Positions 46,883-58,630 of a stretch of 64,000 nucleotides of DNA are shown piece by piece. The notes below the pieces were generated by a model that was not told the DNA's origin, searched no databases, and saw only the letters and a program-made list of their open reading frames with translations. Each line of letters starts with the position of its first letter. The first letter of the stretch is position 1. The position numbers were made by a program, and so were the translations under genes. The DNA comes from Corydoras sp. C115 (taxonomy: Eukaryota; Chordata; Actinopteri; Siluriformes; Callichthyidae), in contig JAFMOC010000192.1 of NCBI GenBank assembly GCA_019802505.1, positions 763,501 through 827,500 of the forward strand, given 5' to 3'.

Positions 46883-47631
46883 ATAGATTCAGTAACACTT
46901 TCTATGAATCCGGTATTGATAAAGCATTATAACTGCATTTATAAAGCTTTATAGAGTATTCATAATGCTTTATAACATTTGTCATTAAGTATTTGTTAAT
47001 GTAAATATATTTTCTTAATCATAGTCATGCATTTTTATAACAATTTGACATAAGGCTTTATAACACAAAGTGACATAATGCATTATAATATTACCTTATT
47101 TCAACTTTAGAATTTTTGGATGTTTAACCATTTTTTACTTAAAACAAGATGATTACACCTTACTTAAAGTCTGTAAAGAGCATTTACAAACGTTTATAAG
47201 TCATTATGTACTATTATGTATGCAGTCTCTTTCAAAGAGGTAATTAATGACAACATTTTGCTTTATGCATTTAAAGAGAGCTTATAAGCTTTTATAAACA
47301 GTCCTGAGCACTTATAAAGTCATTTTCAGGAAAACACAAACATTATAAGGCTATGGTCTCTATAATAAGTTAATGAATAGATAAGTCATCATTTATAATG
47401 CATTATGTCACTTTTTGTTATAAAGCCTTATGGCATGTTCTTATAACACTTTATGAATATGGTTATGTACATCTATGGAAAATAACAATGGCTTATGACA
47501 AGTATTATAAAGCATTACGAATACTTTATAAAGCTTAATAAATGTGTTTATAATGCATTATAAATACCCAATTTAGGTAAAAATACCCAATTTTTTGTTA
47601 GGTAAACAAAAAGGTGTGTTACCATAGATTC
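46883..47631. mobile_element. Palindromic non-autonomous DNA element with 8-bp target-site duplication
   Basis: Element 46891-47623 (733 bp) begins AGTAACACTTT and ends GTGTGTTACC. It is flanked by ATAGATTC at 46883-46890 and 47624-47631. Long inverted arms are visible: 46911-46975 pairs with about 47508-47572. The whole element is rich in TTATAAAGC/GCTTTATAA motifs. No open frame. A second, damaged copy is at about 53120-53654. The 8-bp duplication suggests hAT or a related superfamily, but the ends do not match the classic hAT terminus. Confidence 0.75.
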
Positions 47632-47742
47632 TTATTCCATTTGGCTATAACCAAAAGGCATATTAGTCAAAACTATAGAGTTTTTATGGCCCAGTAAGGC
47701 AGTGGTGCATATTTGTGACAAGTTGCAGTGAGATATGAGAGA

Positions 47743-50700
47743 TTAAAAAGCCCCAATTTCTGTTGCCCAACCTTGTACTGACTTGCTGATCCTGACCAGT
47801 GGGGCTGCAGAACCCAAAGGAACAAAAGGTCTGAAAGAAACCTGAGGCTGACCAGCGGAAGAACTGGTGGAGGAAACTGAAGAAGAGGTTGGGGAGGATG
47901 GGGACCTAGCAGCAGGGGGTGGGGCAGGATGCAGAGGTGAGGGGATATTAGGCCCTTCTGTGGGTGGCTGTGCCAGTCTGTGATGGTGTGAAGGAACAGA
48001 AGGCCTTCTGTGCACTGGAGAGAGTGCTGGGCTCAGAAGTGCCCCTTGGTTTCCAAGAGGTGCCACACATAAAGCGGGTGAGGGGTAGCCCAGGAGGGCT
48101 GCAGTTGCGTGAGGGGCAAAGTCTCTATGGCTGGCTTGAGAGAAATGGGAGGACGATATGTTGTTGGATGAAGCACTGAGCTGTGGGAAAGAACCCCAGG
48201 ACCATGTAGGAAAGGCCAGAGGTGGGGAGCTCTGGTGGACAGGGTCCAGCTCACTAGCACAGTGATTCAGGTGGGACACCAGGCGCACAGCAATTGGGTC
48301 TGAAGATTCCGTGCCTTCCAAAGATCTGAGGTACCTCACAACCTCCCCCACACACTCTCGAAAACCTAGCGTTCTGTAGTCCACTGCTAGTGCACGGGCA
48401 TCAAAATAACCTTTAAAAGAAACAATGGCACAGTGTCATGCACAGCTAGAAACATGCTTAATAAGTCACTAAACAGGAATACAATAAAGAGTTAAAAGTA
48501 TACAGACACTTTACATTGAAAATCCAACTTATATTGAAAATTTTGATGATTTACCCCAAACACATTCTAACTGTAGGATCCTTATATTATTATATATTGG
48601 AAGGCTTTTTGAAATATTTAATTGTGTTTTAGGAATTTGTGCCTATCCTGTTCAGCATTGAAACTGAAAACTGTCATCTAGGATGACAGAGCCTGGGTTA
48701 CAATCAACCTTCCAATTCATCTCAGTTAGTTAAGCAGTGGATTTGAGATTAAAATTCTGTACAAGCTGTCATTCCAAATCATTTATTCATTCATTTTCTT
48801 CTGCTTAATCCTCTCCTAGCGCCTAACCATTAAGCCACCGTGCCGTCTCATTCCGAAACAATTGAAACCATATACTTAATTGTCTGAACTTAAATGACTC
48901 ATATATTTTTCAGAAATATTTAACATTCTAAACAATGCTTTTATCTGTATAGTATAGGAATAGATATATATGTAGTAAATGTACCTTTTGACCCCATTGC
49001 ATGTAGCAATTTAAGATGATCCACTGTCATTTGAAGTATCTCAGCCTTTTCCAGTTTGGATGAGCCCTGCAGAGAAAGGAAATCTAAATGTATGTCCGGT
49101 GTTAAAACCAAACCAGGTATAGCATACAGACCACTTGGGCTCGTACCTGTTTCTCAAAAGCACTGGGAACAAGTCTTCTTAGCTCAGACAGACTGTGGTT
49201 GATTCGATCTCTGCGTCTCTTTTCAATCACCTGAGAATTTAAGAGACCGAATATTTTAGAAGCATACCTTATAATTGCTGGACATTGGATTTCACAACCA
49301 TAGCTGGCAAACATTCAGATTCTCAGAACAGAATCCATATTCTACAAAAACAAAGCAAAGAACGTGATAAAATTAAAGGGGAAAAAATGAACTCACCCCT
49401 CTTCTCTTTTTACGGGCCAGGATTTGTGAAGTACTGCCGGGAGACATGGATCCAGTGACAGGACTGAGACAGCAATACAGAAAATGAGGGGGAGAGGGGG
49501 AGATTAAAGCTTTGATGTCATTGCATATTGTTGTCATTATAGTACTTAATACAACACAGAAACAGAGTTGCACATCATCAAACTCAATCTAATTTAATTC
49601 AGAGTACAGCGAGACACACGAGTGCTTGGTTGATATGCTACGCTTCTTGCATTTGAAAAAAAAAAAAATCTGTTTTGTGAAGCCAAGGAGCCATGATGAT
49701 CACATATCTGTAGGGCACGCGAGAACAGTGGGGTTTGCATGCAGGCACTCAGTCTTCTTCAATCCCCTAAATGATCTTTCAGTGTGGATCTGGTTTGCTT
49801 TGGCCCTCTATTCTGTCTTCCAGAAACATTACACTATTTGTTTGCCTTTGTATTCTTGGTGACTTACACATATTTACTCTCGTCTAAAGACTGTAATTGA
49901 TCAGAGACACGCTCTTTATGTTATGACGTTTGATCCTCAAACTAAAACCCAATGTAACACCAGAAATGATATTTATTACTTTTGACACATTTCTTGCAGA
50001 GCAGCACATGCTTTGATGGCTGTGCATGACTTGCACATGTCAACTTTGAGTCATGTACTTATAAAACCGTTTTAATGCCTGTTGCGAAGAAAATAAGAAA
50101 ATCAGAAAGTTTTCAAATCCCCTTTTTTATTGGCAATGTCGGCAGGACTGAGTGAAAAGAGGTACATCCAACATCCGTGAGGAATGTTAAATCTTTAAGT
50201 TCGTACCCTTTACCTTCACACTGATTTATGAGCTATGATCTTTGTCTGATTTTTATCCTTCAATATCTAGAATTTGCATTCAGCACGTAAATCTTTTCGA
50301 ATGCCAGAGTTAAATTTGCTTTAAAATCTGTTCATGTTTCAAACAAAAAAGGTAGAAATGGCAATTCGTCATCTCCTAATGGTGTTAAATGCAGTTTCAC
50401 TGTCTAAATGGGTAAAAATGAGGACCCAATGGAGAAAATGTAAAAAAAAAAAAAAAATCTGAATGGTACCCACCAAAAATGTTTGGTTCAATATCATCAG
50501 GTTATTAAATGCATCAATAAATCAGCACGAAAATACGAAATAACCCCAGATATTCTAGACATAAAGTGAAATAGAAAAGAGCAGGCTTCAATATACCAAA
50601 CATTCTCATTCCATCTTAATCGATATCCCAATACCAGCTAGTTAAGTGAACTTAGGCCTGCGCAGTGGACTCTCGTTCATGTGATTAGATGATATCTCCT

Positions 50701-51489
50701 TCCTCTGGCTAAGCTATATATGAATGTTATCTTTTTTTAAATGGCTATTATTTTAAAATAGGTTTTTACCTAAAAAGCAGAGTCGTTTTATGAGAATATT
50801 TACACATGTTGCTTCTTATAACGTTGTTCTACTTTGTTTTGACAATGGATATTGTTTGCTATTTGAGCGGAAAGATGAGAACCTCCTTAAACCCTCATTG
50901 CAATTAGTTTGCAATTTATTAAGTGTCATTTGTGCGATTTAATTTAATAAGCTGTTATATAAAGTGCATATAACTTTAAACACACATTTTCACAAATGTA
51001 TGATAATTATTAAGATTAAGAAACGTTTACTCTTTACACACACTGTGCGACTGTTTTGAGTTATTTAAAACTAAAAGACTTGAAATTTAAGAGATTTTTA
51101 AACTTGCTTAAGTTGGTCTTTTCAACCCAAAATAAAGCGAATCCTCAAAATTTCATTGTACTTCAAAAATGTCAATTCGTTTTTGAGTCCACAATTAAAA
51201 TCATCAATTATTAACTTTGTTCTGATCAGTATTTACTACTTTAGAAAGTCACCGTTTGATTTCCCACCGGTAACAGAAATTCCCTGTCAGAAATAACTAC
51301 ACACAGTGATCCGTGAAGCAGTCACACTCACTGGGCAGTGCCATCTGCAGGATGCTTCGATATAGATAAGTGAGCTGCAGGTATGCATGTGTGTGAGCGC
51401 GGTCCTCACCAGTAACTGTCCTCCTGTCCGACATCAATCAGCTCATCGGTGTCTGAGTCTGGAGAGCTGTAATCGTGAGGTCTCTTCAT
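47743..51489 (-). CDS. heyl: Hairy/enhancer-of-split related repressor HeyL, complete five-exon gene
   Basis: Minus-strand exons: 51410-51489 (start ATG 51487-51489), 49397-49463, 49147-49230, 48985-49066 and 47743-48410 (stop 47743-47745). All are GT-AG and sum to 981 nt, 326 aa (human HEYL 328 aa). The first exon gives MKRPHDYSSPDSDTDELIDV. The basic region RKKRRG-VIEKRRRDRIN has the Hey-type glycine (residue 49) where Hes proteins have proline. Helix-loop-helix spans about 53-103 and the Orange domain about 113-150 (TLGFRECVGEVVRYL). The tail is rich in Ser and Pro and ends in TEIGAF. The YRPW-like tetrapeptide before it is VQGW, more degenerate than Hey1 (YRPW) or human HEYL (YHSW). Hey proteins are nuclear Notch targets that bind E-box/N-box DNA as dimers and repress transcription. 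Confidence 0.95.
48770..48858 (-). mobile_element. V-SINE remnant reduced to its two ends, with target-site duplication
   Basis: At 48780-48849 a SINE tail (TCATTCATTTTCTTCTGC, CTCTCCTAG) is joined directly to a head (GCCTAACCATTAAGCCACCG). Flanks CATTCCAAA (48770) and CATTCCGAAA (48849) look like its target duplication. About 280 bases of body are missing. It lies in heyl intron 4. Confidence 0.7.
51260..51267 (-). promoter_or_regulatory. RBPJ/Su(H)-like site in heyl intron 1
   Basis: GTGGGAAA on the minus strand, matching the core of the Notch effector RBPJ site (YGTGGGAA). heyl is a Notch target in vertebrates. An 8-base match also occurs by chance. Confidence 0.3.
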
Positions 51490-51836
51490 CGCAAGGTTGC
51501 TCTCCTTCACTCTCTGTGAGTTCTGAAGTATTAGCGAGTTGATGAAGACTTACGGTACTCGTTTCTTAGAGGAACTTTAAGAGTAAAAGACTGTTCCTCT
51601 GCCCTACAAACAAAAACTTAGAGTAATCCAGACAGTCCCTTCTGCCAGTACGCCTTTTTCTTTTTATCTTTCTGTCCTTGTCCTCTTCACGCTCAACACA
51701 ATAAAAGTTTTGGGGACTCTTTATTAGTGCACGCCTGCTGTTTCAGCTTGGTGCCCGTCTTCTTCTTGAATGGACCCCTAGTGCTCTGGCACTTGCCAAA
51801 TCACATTCCCTTGATCCCTTTTGTATAGAGGCACCA

Positions 51837-51837
<1 letters not shown>
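51490..51837 (-). promoter_or_regulatory. Presumed heyl 5' UTR and core promoter
   Basis: Unique DNA directly upstream of the heyl ATG. No convincing TATA box or initiator was identified. The (CT)n tract marks its outer edge. Confidence 0.4.
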
Positions 51838-51892
<55 letters not shown>

Positions 51893-51893
51893 T
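51838..51893. repeat. (CT)n microsatellite upstream of heyl
   Basis: About 25 CT units about 350 bp upstream of the start codon. On the gene's strand it reads (GA)n, a polypurine tract often found near vertebrate promoters. Confidence 0.95.
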
Positions 51894-52237
51894 CTCATGC
51901 ATACACTCACACACTTTCTCACTCACATACACCCAGTTGAGAACACTATGCAGCACACAACTGCAGGAGTAAAGTCAAGCACTTATTCTGAATTACCAGT
52001 TTGGCTCTTGCTCTGTTTCACCCTCCCCACTTATTCGCCCTTGTTCCCACCTCAGATCAACACACCCTCCTCTTTTTTTTTTCGCTCTGTCATTTTTCAC
52101 CTTCTAATTAGCCTCTTCTGCTTCCATGCAGTCTCTCTCAAACTCTGTTTAATTAGTCTTCATGCCTCTCTCTCAGACAGTGCAGTTATAGTAAGAGCGC
52201 CTGTTTTGCACTGCCTCTTCTTTTTCCCAAATGCATC

Positions 52238-52278
52238 CTCATCATCATCATCATCATCCTCGTCATCATCATCATCAT
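52238..52278. repeat. (ATC)n microsatellite
   Basis: Thirteen or so ATC units with one CGTC interruption. The Ser-rich frame through it is an artefact. Confidence 0.9.
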
Positions 52279-52362
52279 TTTCCAGTAACATTGCCTCGAT
52301 ACTGTTACTGATGCAGAAGCGGGTTTTGCGTTAGAAAGTCTTTTAAAAAACACATGGCCTAC

Positions 52363-52370
52363 TTTCCCAC
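52363..52370 (-). promoter_or_regulatory. RBPJ/Su(H)-like site about 0.87 kb upstream of heyl
   Basis: GTGGGAAA on the gene strand. Together with the intron 1 copy it is a weak pair of candidate Notch-response sites. Confidence 0.3.
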
Positions 52371-53119
52371 CAATTTAGGCGCCAAACCATAATGCAATTA
52401 GATTTCAGGGTTTCCATTACACAGAATGACATTAATAAACTTGAACGATTCTACAAGTGTTATTTCTGGCTTTGTAAAGAATGAATTTTAAGTCTGTCTA
52501 CCAAATCTGGATCCTACAGACAGACAATGGTTACACACAGTGTTTAGTGGTGTAAAGTTTTGGTCGCATTAGGAAAGGCATTATAGCTCTTATTTACTTT
52601 GAGGAAATTGCCCGTAAAATGATCATTTCCTCCACCAACCACAGATTCATTGCTTCAGTATATTGCTCCTAATCTTCCCAACATTATTCGAAGTTGTCAA
52701 GTCAAATATGCCCGTTTTACGATAGTTGTTTTCTTACTAGCTTCTGATTATTGAACATAAGGCCAGCGTTGCTTCAAAATACAACGTCCTCATGTTTGCA
52801 GAGCCATGCACAGTCTATCATGTGATTTATATTAGATTTGTAAAATCAGCCAACCTCTTTCAAAAAGGGTGGAATTCAGCTGGGTCCATCGATTTCGTGC
52901 AAGGTCTGTGTGCGCATCCAAATGACAGAAAATATACCAATTCTCATGACACCCTTCATTTAGGAAAAAAACTCTTCATGTGAGCATTTGCAAAAGTAAT
53001 TTTCACGTAAATCAGATCCATTAATTGAACAATGCAAAAAAAAAAAAAGTTTTCGATTGTTGCACTGCATTACAGTGCAGTGTATATATAAAAAAATATA
53101 TGCAGTTACATGTGCCTTC

Positions 53120-53654
53120 ATTTATTACTTTATCGGTTGTGCATAAGGCATCGTAACACAAAGTGACATAACACATTAGATTAACCTATTTGTTAATATA
53201 TCAATTTTTGATGTTTAAACATTTTAATTTAAAACCAGATGATTACACTTAACTTTATGCCATTAAAAAGAGCATATTAGCTTTTATAACCAGTTATGAG
53301 CTCTTATATATGTCAGTTGATGAACAATTAAAATATATAATTTATAATGCGGGCGGCACGGTGGCTTAGTGGTTAGCACGTTCGCCTCTCAGCGCTAGGG
53401 ATTCCCGGTTCGAATCCCCATCTGGGTGGAGATTCCATGTTCTCCCCGTGTCCGTGCGGGTTTCCTCCGGGTTCTCCGCTTTCCTCACACAGTCCACTTT
53501 GTGTTATAAAGCTTTATGGCATGTTTTTATAACACTTTATGAGTGTGGTTATGTGCATCTATGAGCATTAACAAAGCTTATGTTATGAATACTTAAAAAA
53601 AAAAAAAAGTGTTAATAATCTATTATAAATACTGGATTTATGTAAGGTGTTACC
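53120..53654. mobile_element. Second copy of the 46.9-kb palindromic element, damaged
   Basis: Shares GTAACACAAAGTGACATAA, ACCAGATGATTACAC, GGCATGTTTTTATAACACTT and the GGTGTTACC end with 46891-47623. The left terminus is missing, and a V-SINE head fragment replaces part of the right half. Confidence 0.7.
53351..53496 (+). mobile_element. V-SINE 5' part inside the palindromic element
   Basis: From GGGCGGCACGGTGG to CACACAGTCCA; the 3' half is absent. Comparison with the intact copy shows a few bases of the host element lost at the junction and no target duplication, so a deletion followed the insertion. Confidence 0.8.
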
Positions 53655-55009
53655 AGAATTTCTTTATGGATTTTGAAATGTGTTGTCTCCTTGTCACAAT
53701 TGACACACATACTTTCTTGTGTGCAAGTGCGTATAGGAGTGTGTGTGAATACCCCTCTGTCTCTAATGCTTATTAAATGCGTAAAAGCAGATGCATCCCC
53801 TGGTTCTTGCAGACTCCTTAGTGCCCTGAGAAGGAGATCATAGATGTCATCAGCAATAAAGCCGAAACATGGCGTTTGACCATTTCCAGAGACTTATGGT
53901 GTGGCAAATGAGTCAGAATGAATGTAAGAGATCCCCCCTTTCCCTTCAACCCGCTGACTCCAACTCCTTTCATTTCCAATCACCCTTTCATTTGTGTCTG
54001 GATTTTATTTCGAACCCTCCTTCTGAAAACAAGAAGAAAGCGGTGAAGAGATCTATGAAGTCAGGCTTTCACAATGCCTTTGCTGTTATTTTTATCAGCA
54101 CTCCACTTCAAAGCATGATTTTCTTCTTTTTCATTCAGTGAAGGAGTTTTCCTTCACAAGCTTTCACGGCGCACTTTTGCCTGTTCCTCTTGTTGCTCTT
54201 TCTCTCATTCTGCTCCTTCACCTTAACCTTCCTTCTCTCCCTTAACACATAGGACTCTAATCTCCGCCAATCAGATATAAATGCATTAATAATTTTATGT
54301 CTGAAAAATCAACATCCAAAGCGAGAAAGCGGTACAAGCGAGAACAAACAGAATGCTGGCTTTGAGTGGGGGGGGGGGGAACTATTTGGCACTATTGCTC
54401 AGCCACTTCAGTGCTTTCAGTGCCCTCATTTTTTAACCACAACAAGGCCATGTTGGCTATTGAAATTAACAAGCTCATATTTTTGTAAGTTTCTCACACA
54501 CAGTAAAGCATATGCACATGATTGCTCACTGTTCACCCCTGCCCTCTGCTTTGAAAAAAGACCTTGGATTTTGTAAGAAACCGTCATGCTTGTGAACTCA
54601 CAATAACTTGTATATAGGATTCAAGATCATGTTCAAGGTCCCTATATTTGACAGGTTCTAAACAGCAGCATCTGCACAGGAATACTACGCAGAAACTTAT
54701 CTCCTCTAAGTCTAAGTCCTCCTGACACCATGACCATTGACATGTCTCGCCACTCCTCGGGATTTGACCTACTGAGTGTGTGGGGTTATTTATGGCCAAC
54801 TGCCAGCCTCTGTGTGTATGATGTGTGTGAAGCTGTTATTTTCCCACTCATCATATGTTCCTCATCTTATGGCATATATCAAAAGCTGTTGCTGTGTTCT
54901 TTTCATGACATCAAATGCATGACACTGTTAATCAGTGGCACACTGTGTTATCAGACAAAGAAGGCTTCTTGGCCTGACACACACAGCGTGTGAGAAGGTT
55001 GTAGAAGAT

Positions 55010-55260
55010 TGTTTGTAGCACAAGAGAAAAGCAGCTCTGCCTTTTGCCCACCAGGCCCCGTCTGCTTCATGCAGGCACCCGTAATACAAACAAGCAGCAA
55101 GAAAGCCAATGAGGAAATCAGAAAGGGCCCTTTGTGGCCCCTGGTGAGGTCCCTTTCAAGCTCCGTTCCCACAGTGCCGAGTCCCCAATGGAAGGCCGGA
55201 CTGCGGTAACTCTCGCTGGTGCCACGACACAGACAGGCTGCTTAGTCCTCATCAGGCCAC
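55010..55260. other. Unique GC-richer block in heyl upstream DNA, possible conserved non-coding element
   Basis: No repeat or supported coding frame. Composition is balanced and free of simple repeats, with AAAGGGCCCTTTGTGGCCCC as a distinctive core. It is only a candidate. Confidence 0.25.
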
Positions 55261-56939
55261 AAGCAGCCATTGTCTGTCACCACAGAAACCATCGTCTTCA
55301 TGTCAGACATGTTTTCTGTTTGTTTTCTTTTTTATGTCTTTAATGTGGCCGGGGAAAATGTTTCCTCCCTTTTGTGTGTCCCCCCCTCTCCCCAATCCCA
55401 TCTGCATTTCTTTCCCTTTTTGCCTTCTCCCCTGAAACGTTGTCGTGCTCTCTCGGTCTTTTTCCCTGGAACACTGTCATTTGTAAAGCTCTTTAGTAGT
55501 AGACAGGCCCTATCTTTGTCGTGGTGTTGCGGTCTCTCTCCCGCTTGTTTTTTTATCTGACTTTATGAGGTTTTGGCAGAAGCCCGTTTTTTTTTTTTTT
55601 CATGGTTTTGAAAAAAGAACCATGCAAACTAAAACAACAAAAACCTAAAGTCTTGCGTCGTTCCCACACTAGTCCAATTTTCATCTTAAAATTAAACAAG
55701 TTTCTACAGCTAAGTGGAAGGAAGAGAGAAAGTGGGGAAAAAAAATGATCTGGTTATAATTCAAGCCTTATAAACTAGGAGAGGATGCCCCACAGACATC
55801 GAATGAGGAAAACAAATCCCAAAGAGAGAAGCAGATTCTATTTTAAGAAAGAAAAGAATGCCTGCGTAGTGATTCACAGGACTGGCAGCTCTACGGTAAT
55901 CAGCTAATTCTGACTGAAAGCCCTGACCACATCACACGCCATTCTATCTTTTATGATTTTAACAAATGGAGCAAGAAAGTCAGAATAATTCAAGCTTGCC
56001 CTAAGGCCAAAGTGACAGTATTCCTCTGGCATGACCACACCAAGTCTTGCCCAGTATTTACAACCTCTTGGCTCTTTTGTGTATACCAGAGTGGTGTGTT
56101 CGGGGTTATCTGTTTGGTCTACTAACATTGCTGAGGGTTTTTTTTGTAAACTCTCAAACATTTATAGTTGTTTCCTGATTTTTCTCTGTCAGACTCAACT
56201 ATGTAATATTCAGTAAAAATGAAAGATCTTTATATCTTCTATGTAGTCGCTTTCTTCTGGTTGTAATGGGATATAGCCCGTATATATTAAATTTGCTTTA
56301 GAATACACAAGTGAGGTCCCGGTTCAAGAATGGTAATCATATTTGCGCTATGGAAATATGGAAATTGTCCTAAAAAAAAAACAACAGATGAAGAGAAATC
56401 ATTGAAAATATTTATGTAATGTTCTGTTTAATGTACTTCAGCTAAGCCTGTAATGTCAAAAGGTTAAATGTGGGCTGCGTACTTAAAGTGCTGATCACGT
56501 TGGAAAAGAAGGCATGAAGAATTTTCACATTGTATAACACATTAGTGCTTTTTTAATCAAGCAGATTACCCTGACACTTCCTTCTAGGGCATCAGAAATA
56601 AACTCAAAAAGCTTACAAAAGGTGTTGGTGCTTTCTGAAGAGAGGTTAATCCCAAGCTCACAGAGCAGGATTATGTGGGGTGTGCAGGACTGATGGAAGA
56701 AAGGACAGTGAGTGAGGAGTTGAGGACCTGATGTTTGAGGGATGTCTCTGTGATCCAGTGTTTGCTGCAACTGGAAACTTTTCGTAATTATGGTATGTGC
56801 TTGTGACTTTACCAAGTGAAACTGTGTAAAGTTTTACACAGTTAAACTTATTAGTAGTGGGATGATGTTATTGACACTGTGATGGGAAGTATAGCAATAT
56901 TTAAAATATTATATATATAAAATTATAATATTATATAAG

Positions 56940-57293
56940 GGGCGGCACAGTGGCTTAGTGGTTTAGCACGTTCGCCTCTCAGCACTAGGGATTCCCGGGT
57001 CGAATCCCCATCTGGGTGGAGTTTCCATGTTCTCCCCGTGTCCGTGTGGGTTTCCTCCGGGTTCTCCGGTTTCCTCCCACAGTCCAAAAACATGGATCAA
57101 GTCAATTGAGTTCTCCAGATTTCCCCATATAGACTGTGTCTGTTTGAGTGAGTGTGTACCCAGCGATGGATTGGCGCCCTGTCCTGGGTCTATCTACCCA
57201 GCGCCCGAGACGCTCTGCCCTGGATGGGCATGGGGAACCCCACCGCGACCCTAATAGAGGATAAAGCGGAAGATAATGAATGAATGAATGAAT
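56940..57293 (+). mobile_element. V-SINE copy, full length, in an AT-rich palindromic target
   Basis: Plus-strand copy from GGCGGCACAGTGGCTTAG to GAATGAATGAATGAA. Both flanks carry AATATTATATA-type sequence, so the insertion site was AT-rich; the duplication cannot be delimited exactly. Confidence 0.88.
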
Positions 57294-57320
57294 AACATTA
57301 TATAATATTATATAATATTT

Positions 57321-57479
57321 AGTCTCTTAAAAATCCATCCATCCATTATCTCCCGCTTTATCCTCTATTAGGGTCGCGGTGGGGTTCCCCATGCCCATCC
57401 AGGGGAGAACGTCTCGGGCGCTGGGCAGATACACCCAGGACAGGACGCCAATCTATCGCTGGGCAGTCTCTTAAAAATC
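57321..57479 (-). mobile_element. 5'-truncated V-SINE with perfect 15-bp target-site duplication
   Basis: Only the 3' 129 bp of the SINE is present (57336-57464, minus strand). The 15-base duplication AGTCTCTTAAAAATC is perfect at 57321-57335 and 57465-57479. 5' truncation with a duplication is the signature of target-primed reverse transcription. Confidence 0.93.
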
Positions 57480-57902
57480 TATAATTAATTTCCTTATATA
57501 TTGGTGTTATGCTAACATATAAACAAACGGTGAGATCAAATTTTTTCTTGTGAAAATGTAATCTTGTGAATGTTGGCTCAGATCTACATGGATTTATATA
57601 CACTAACAATAGAAGGTCTATACATACATGGCTTGGTGTGCAGAAGTGCCAGTAATTTGCATAAAAACTTTTAATGCAATTTGCTTTACCACGTTTGTAT
57701 AAATTACTATTATTATTGGCTTATTGACAATCATGTGCCAGCCTTTTACACTCATCATCATGTCATCGGTCACATCACTGACCATTTTCTACCTGAAAGG
57801 GCACAAACCATAGAACAATAAGAACTGCATTTTAAATACTCATGAGTTTGTAAAGTGGTGTATTTTTGTTGGTTTTAGAGTAAAGTATAGTAATCCTCAG
57901 GG

Positions 57903-58262
57903 AGGGTGGCACGGTGGGGTAGTGGTAAACATACTGGGGATCCAAGCTCGACTCCCGATCTGGGTGGCGTTTCCATGTTCTCAGAGTTCTCATGGGTTTT
58001 CTTCAGGTTCTCCGTTTTTCTCCCACAATCCAAATACAAGGATTTAAAGTAAATCCTTGTTGCTCTAATTTGCCTCTATATACTGTGAGTCTGTCTGTCT
58101 GTGTAAGTGAGTGTTTGGCCAGTGGATTGGCATGCTATTCTGTTTGGCCAGTGGCTTGGCATGCCAATCTGCCCAGTGCCCGAAACGTTCTCTTCTGGAT
58201 GGACATGGGGAAACTCCCCTACAACCCTAGTAGAGGATTAAGCATAAAATGATGAGATTAAG
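57903..58262 (+). mobile_element. V-SINE copy, diverged, with internal duplication
   Basis: Head GGTGGCACGGTGGGGTAGTG and GATTAAGC near the end. The stretch GTTTGGCCAGTGGATTGGCA is repeated as GTTTGGCCAGTGGCTTGGCA about 33 bases later. Confidence 0.8.
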
Positions 58263-58461
58263 TTTCAGTGGGTGATTTCGAGAATGTCATCCTTTAAGAA
58301 AAATGTTTCCCACTTGTCAACCCTCAACTGTCAGTGACTATCGGGTTATCCCTCTGTTAAAAAATAACAAATCACCGGTCCACATACATTTGGCCATATA
58401 GTGTATTTCCCGAGACTTTGGTTTGATACTTTACTTTGATGTCTTTTTGGAAAGAGCATCA

Positions 58462-58630
58462 TGAGCAGATAGGTGTGCTAGCTATAAAGCTGAAGGTTGA
58501 GGGTTCAATTCACAGGTCCATTAAAGATACTAATGTTGACTCTTAAGCAAGGCTCTTAGCCGTAATTGGTCCTGGAGTTCTGTGTTATGGTTGACCCTGT
58601 TGTAAGACCCCAACCTTTAAGTAATGGTAT
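58462..58630 (+). mobile_element. Second-family tRNA-SINE, decayed
   Basis: GTGTGCTAGC, then AAGCTGAAGGTTGAGGGTTC, CTTAAGCAAGGCTCTTAGCC. Similar order to 8058 and 22985 but with part of the A-box region deleted. Confidence 0.5.

Noticed and set aside
51897..52334. 145-aa frame with a poly-Ser run
   Set aside because: The Ser run is the (ATC)n microsatellite and the start lies next to (CT)n.
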